Under the pieces are notes generated by a model. It ran no database searches, was not told the origin of the DNA, and saw only the letters and a list, made by a program, of their open reading frames with translations. Below are positions 62,000-64,000 of a stretch of DNA of 64,000 nt, piece after piece. Source of the DNA: Pseudomonadota bacterium (GTDB taxonomy: Bacteria > Desulfobacterota > Desulfovibrionia > Desulfovibrionales > Desulfovibrionaceae); the NCBI GenBank assembly GCA_023419375.1, contig JAEZYD010000060.1, positions 1 to 64,000 of the forward strand. Reading direction: 5' to 3'. Within the stretch, counting starts at the first letter, position 1, and each line of letters begins with the position of its first letter. A program made the position numbers and the translations under genes.

Positions 62000-63418
62000 A
62001 TGCAGCCCCAGCCAAACCAGAAGATTTACGAAATGCCCGATCCAGGCAAGACATCGGCGGCGTCAGGGCGCGCGCCCAAAGACCTCTCCGCTTTTTTTGC
62101 CAAAGAAGGCGTATGCGCCCTCTCGCACGCCTTTGACGCCAAAATCGCCATGCACCCCGGCACCGGCGGCAACATGATTGAGCCGGAGAGCATGCAGAGC
62201 CATATGGATCTGCTTTTGACCTCGCCCCTCAAGGGCAAAACCGTGGCATACATCCATGTGCCCTTTTGCCAGACGCACTGCCTGTACTGCGGTTTTTACA
62301 ACAAGGCCTATCACGAAAGCGACAGCCGCCTGTATGCCGATGCCCTGCTGGCGGAGCTGCAACTGTGGCGTGAGCGCAAGGCCGTGCAGAGCACGCCCGT
62401 TCACGCCGTGTATTTTGGCGGCGGCACCCCCACAGCCCTTGAAGCGGAAGACCTCCAGCGCATTCTTGAAGGCGTGCGCGAGGCGCTGCCGCTGGCCAAC
62501 GACTGCGAAATCACGGTTGAAGGCAGGCTCACCAATTTCGGGCCTCGTAAAATGGAAGCCTGCCTTGAAGGCGGCGCAAACCGCTTTTCGCTGGGTGTGC
62601 AGAGCTTCCATACCTCCATCCGGCAGTCCATGGGGCGGCTGGGATCGCGCGAAGACATGGAGCGCGGCCTTGAGCAGCTTTTGAGCTACGATCAGGCCGC
62701 TGTCATTGTTGACCTTATTTACGGTTTCCCCAACCAGACGCTGGAACTCTGGCGCGAGGACATTGCCGTTGCCCAGTCCCTCAACCTTGACGGCGCGGAC
62801 TGCTACCAGCTCAATGTGTACCGCCAGACCCCGCTTGGGCGCGGCATAGAACAGGGCAAAATCGCCCCCACGGCGGATATTCCCCTTCAGTCGGCCATGT
62901 ACGCAGCAGCGGTGGAAGACATGGAAGGTGCCTTCTACCGCCGCCTTTCCCTCAGCCACTGGGCGCGTACCTCGCGCGAGCGCAATCTTTACAATCTGTA
63001 CGTCAAGGCCTCAGCCAACTGCCTTGCTTTCGGCCCCGGCGCAGGGGGCAATCTGGGCGGACATTTTTACATGAACAACAGCAACTACGCAGAATGGCAG
63101 CAGGCGGTGCGTGACGGGCGCAAGCCTCTGGCCTTTGTGCAAAGCCCCCAGCGCCACTACTTCCTCTACAGGTCGATCGCCGAGTGTATGGAGCAGGGCT
63201 GGATGGATGTAAAAGGCCTTGAGCGTCGTTTTGCCCTGCCTCTTGGTCAAATATGGGAGCCAGTGCTTGCCCAGTGGCAACGCGCCCAGCTGCTTGAATG
63301 GCATGATGGCCGGGTGGTGCTCACCCTGGCCGGGCAATTCTGGCAGGTAAACCTCACACAACTTTTACTCAATTTTCTCAAGGCGATGCTGGAGGAAAAG
63401 AATGTCGCTGCTGCGTAA
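62000..63418 (+). CDS. hutW: HutW/ChuW-type radical SAM enzyme for heme utilisation
   Basis: 472 residues of the HemN/HutW branch of radical SAM enzymes. The cluster motif is CQTHCLYC in VPFCQTHCLYCGFY; FGGGTPTALE and NRFSLGVQSF follow. The first 80 residues extend the core, as in HutW/ChuW, which open heme anaerobically by a radical reaction and free its iron. A HemN role in heme synthesis is less likely, because the next gene, overlapping by 17 bases, encodes a TonB-dependent receptor. Confidence 0.83.
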   Translation: MQPQPNQKIYEMPDPGKTSAASGRAPKDLSAFFAKEGVCALSHAFDAKIAMHPGTGGNMIEPESMQSHMDLLLTSPLKGKTVAYIHVPFCQTHCLYCGFYNKAYHESDSRLYADALLAELQLWRERKAVQSTPVHAVYFGGGTPTALEAEDLQRILEGVREALPLANDCEITVEGRLTNFGPRKMEACLEGGANRFSLGVQSFHTSIRQSMGRLGSREDMERGLEQLLSYDQAAVIVDLIYGFPNQTLELWREDIAVAQSLNLDGADCYQLNVYRQTPLGRGIEQGKIAPTADIPLQSAMYAAAVEDMEGAFYRRLSLSHWARTSRERNLYNLYVKASANCLAFGPGAGGNLGGHFYMNNSNYAEWQQAVRDGRKPLAFVQSPQRHYFLYRSIAECMEQGWMDVKGLERRFALPLGQIWEPVLAQWQRAQLLEWHDGRVVLTLAGQFWQVNLTQLLLNFLKAMLEEKNVAAA

Positions 63419-64000
63419 ATTAAACGCCCAAGCCCTGCCCTTGGGCCTTGTTGGGCTGCTGCTCTGGGGAGCACCTGCCACGGCACAGACCCTTGAGACG
63501 GAAACCGTCAAGGTTTCTGCCTCAAGGGTGGAAAAGGAACTGCTCGACGTGCCCATGTCGGTGAGCGTGGTCACCAAGGAACAGATCAAGGAATCGACAG
63601 CGACAACTGTCGGCGGCCTTCTGGAAGACGTGCCCGGCGTTCAGGTTGTCAATTCGGGCGCGCAGGGGCTCAAGCGCATATCCCTGCGCGGCGAAAACCC
63701 CACCCGCGTGCTTATTCTCATTGACGGGCAAAAAATTGCCGAAAACAAGTCCATGGACGGCACGCCGCTGCTCGTTGACCCGGCCATCATTGAGCGTATT
63801 GAGGTCATCAAGGGCCCTGCTTCGGTGCTCTACGGCTCCGAGGCGCTGGGCGGCGTTGTCAACATTATCACCAAGAAGGGCGGCACCAAACCCATCCAGG
63901 GGCAGATAACCAGCAGCTACAACGGCTCAACCAAGGGCTTTGACGAAAGCCTGTCCATTTACGGCGCGTACAAGGGTTTCAAGTACCGCGCCACGGGGTT
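63402..64000 (+). CDS. TonB-dependent outer-membrane receptor (5' part)
   Basis: At least 199 residues; it runs off the end of the window. A signal peptide (about 1-29, ending ATAQT) is followed by a plug domain with the TonB-box-like start ETVKVSASR, VPGVQVVNSG, RISLRGENPTRVLILIDGQ and IERIEVIKGPASVLYGSEAL leading to GGVVNIITKKGG. GGAGG lies seven bases before the ATG, inside the end of hutW. Coupling to hutW suggests that heme or a heme-protein is the substrate. Confidence 0.9.
   Translation, partial: MSLLRKLNAQALPLGLVGLLLWGAPATAQTLETETVKVSASRVEKELLDVPMSVSVVTKEQIKESTATTVGGLLEDVPGVQVVNSGAQGLKRISLRGENPTRVLILIDGQKIAENKSMDGTPLLVDPAIIERIEVIKGPASVLYGSEALGGVVNIITKKGGTKPIQGQITSSYNGSTKGFDESLSIYGAYKGFKYRATG

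Overview
The window looks like the chromosome of a strictly anaerobic, sulfate-reducer-like deltaproteobacterium, most likely Desulfovibrio or a close relative. This rests on gene content and order, not on a marker search. The signs are dapL-type lysine synthesis, type III glutamine synthetase, a NifU/NifS iron-sulfur pair, class III ribonucleotide reductase behind a cobalamin riboswitch, bacteriohemerythrin, a branched-chain amino acid ABC operon, aspartase and an anaerobic heme-degradation locus. Most genes are fairly GC-rich; 56.9-59.8 kb is visibly poorer in GC.

Layout. 0-1.4 kb: the edge of an integrated element, with a tyrosine recombinase facing the 3' end of tRNA-Glu. 1.7-7.7 kb: nitrogen block (NifA-type activator, sigma-54 promoter, amtB, a PII protein, glnN). 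8.0-10.1 kb: dapF-dapL. 10.5 kb: tRNA-Pro. 10.7-20.4 kb: a chemotaxis operon (cheB, HEAT-repeat protein, cheR, ParA-like ATPase, CheW/ParP-like protein, cheY, multi-HPt cheA). 20.5-26.8 kb: nitroreductase, rpmB, rhomboid, a two-gene ThrE-type exporter, a degenerate carbamoyltransferase, gph and a ferredoxin-like protein. 27-30.4 kb: metA, then iscR-nifU-nifS. 30.6-32.9 kb: HD-GYP and hemerythrin genes. 33-36.3 kb, minus strand: B12 riboswitch, terminator, nrdD, a tiny glycyl-radical protein, nrdG. 36.3-36.8 kb: an unassigned, strongly folded RNA-like region with its own promoter. 36.9-44.7 kb: M16 peptidase and livKHMGF. 44.8-47.6 kb: ycaO behind rplM-rpsI. 48-56.6 kb: HD protein, unknown exported protein, chemoreceptor, trmJ, DUF456, paaK-like ligase, DUF1786. 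56.7-59.8 kb: tRNA-Leu, then a binding protein paired with a GGDEF enzyme. 60.1-64 kb: aspA, hutW-like radical SAM enzyme and the start of a TonB-dependent receptor.

The most notable observations are a class III ribonucleotide reductase whose glycyl-radical tail is a separate 56-residue protein with its own ribosome binding site; a hairpin-rich unassigned RNA candidate beside it; a ParC/ParP-like pair inside the chemotaxis operon; a PII protein with Met in place of the uridylylated Tyr51; and a MetA carrying Glu111, which predicts acetyl rather than succinyl transfer. All functional calls come from reading motifs and context; no database search was run.
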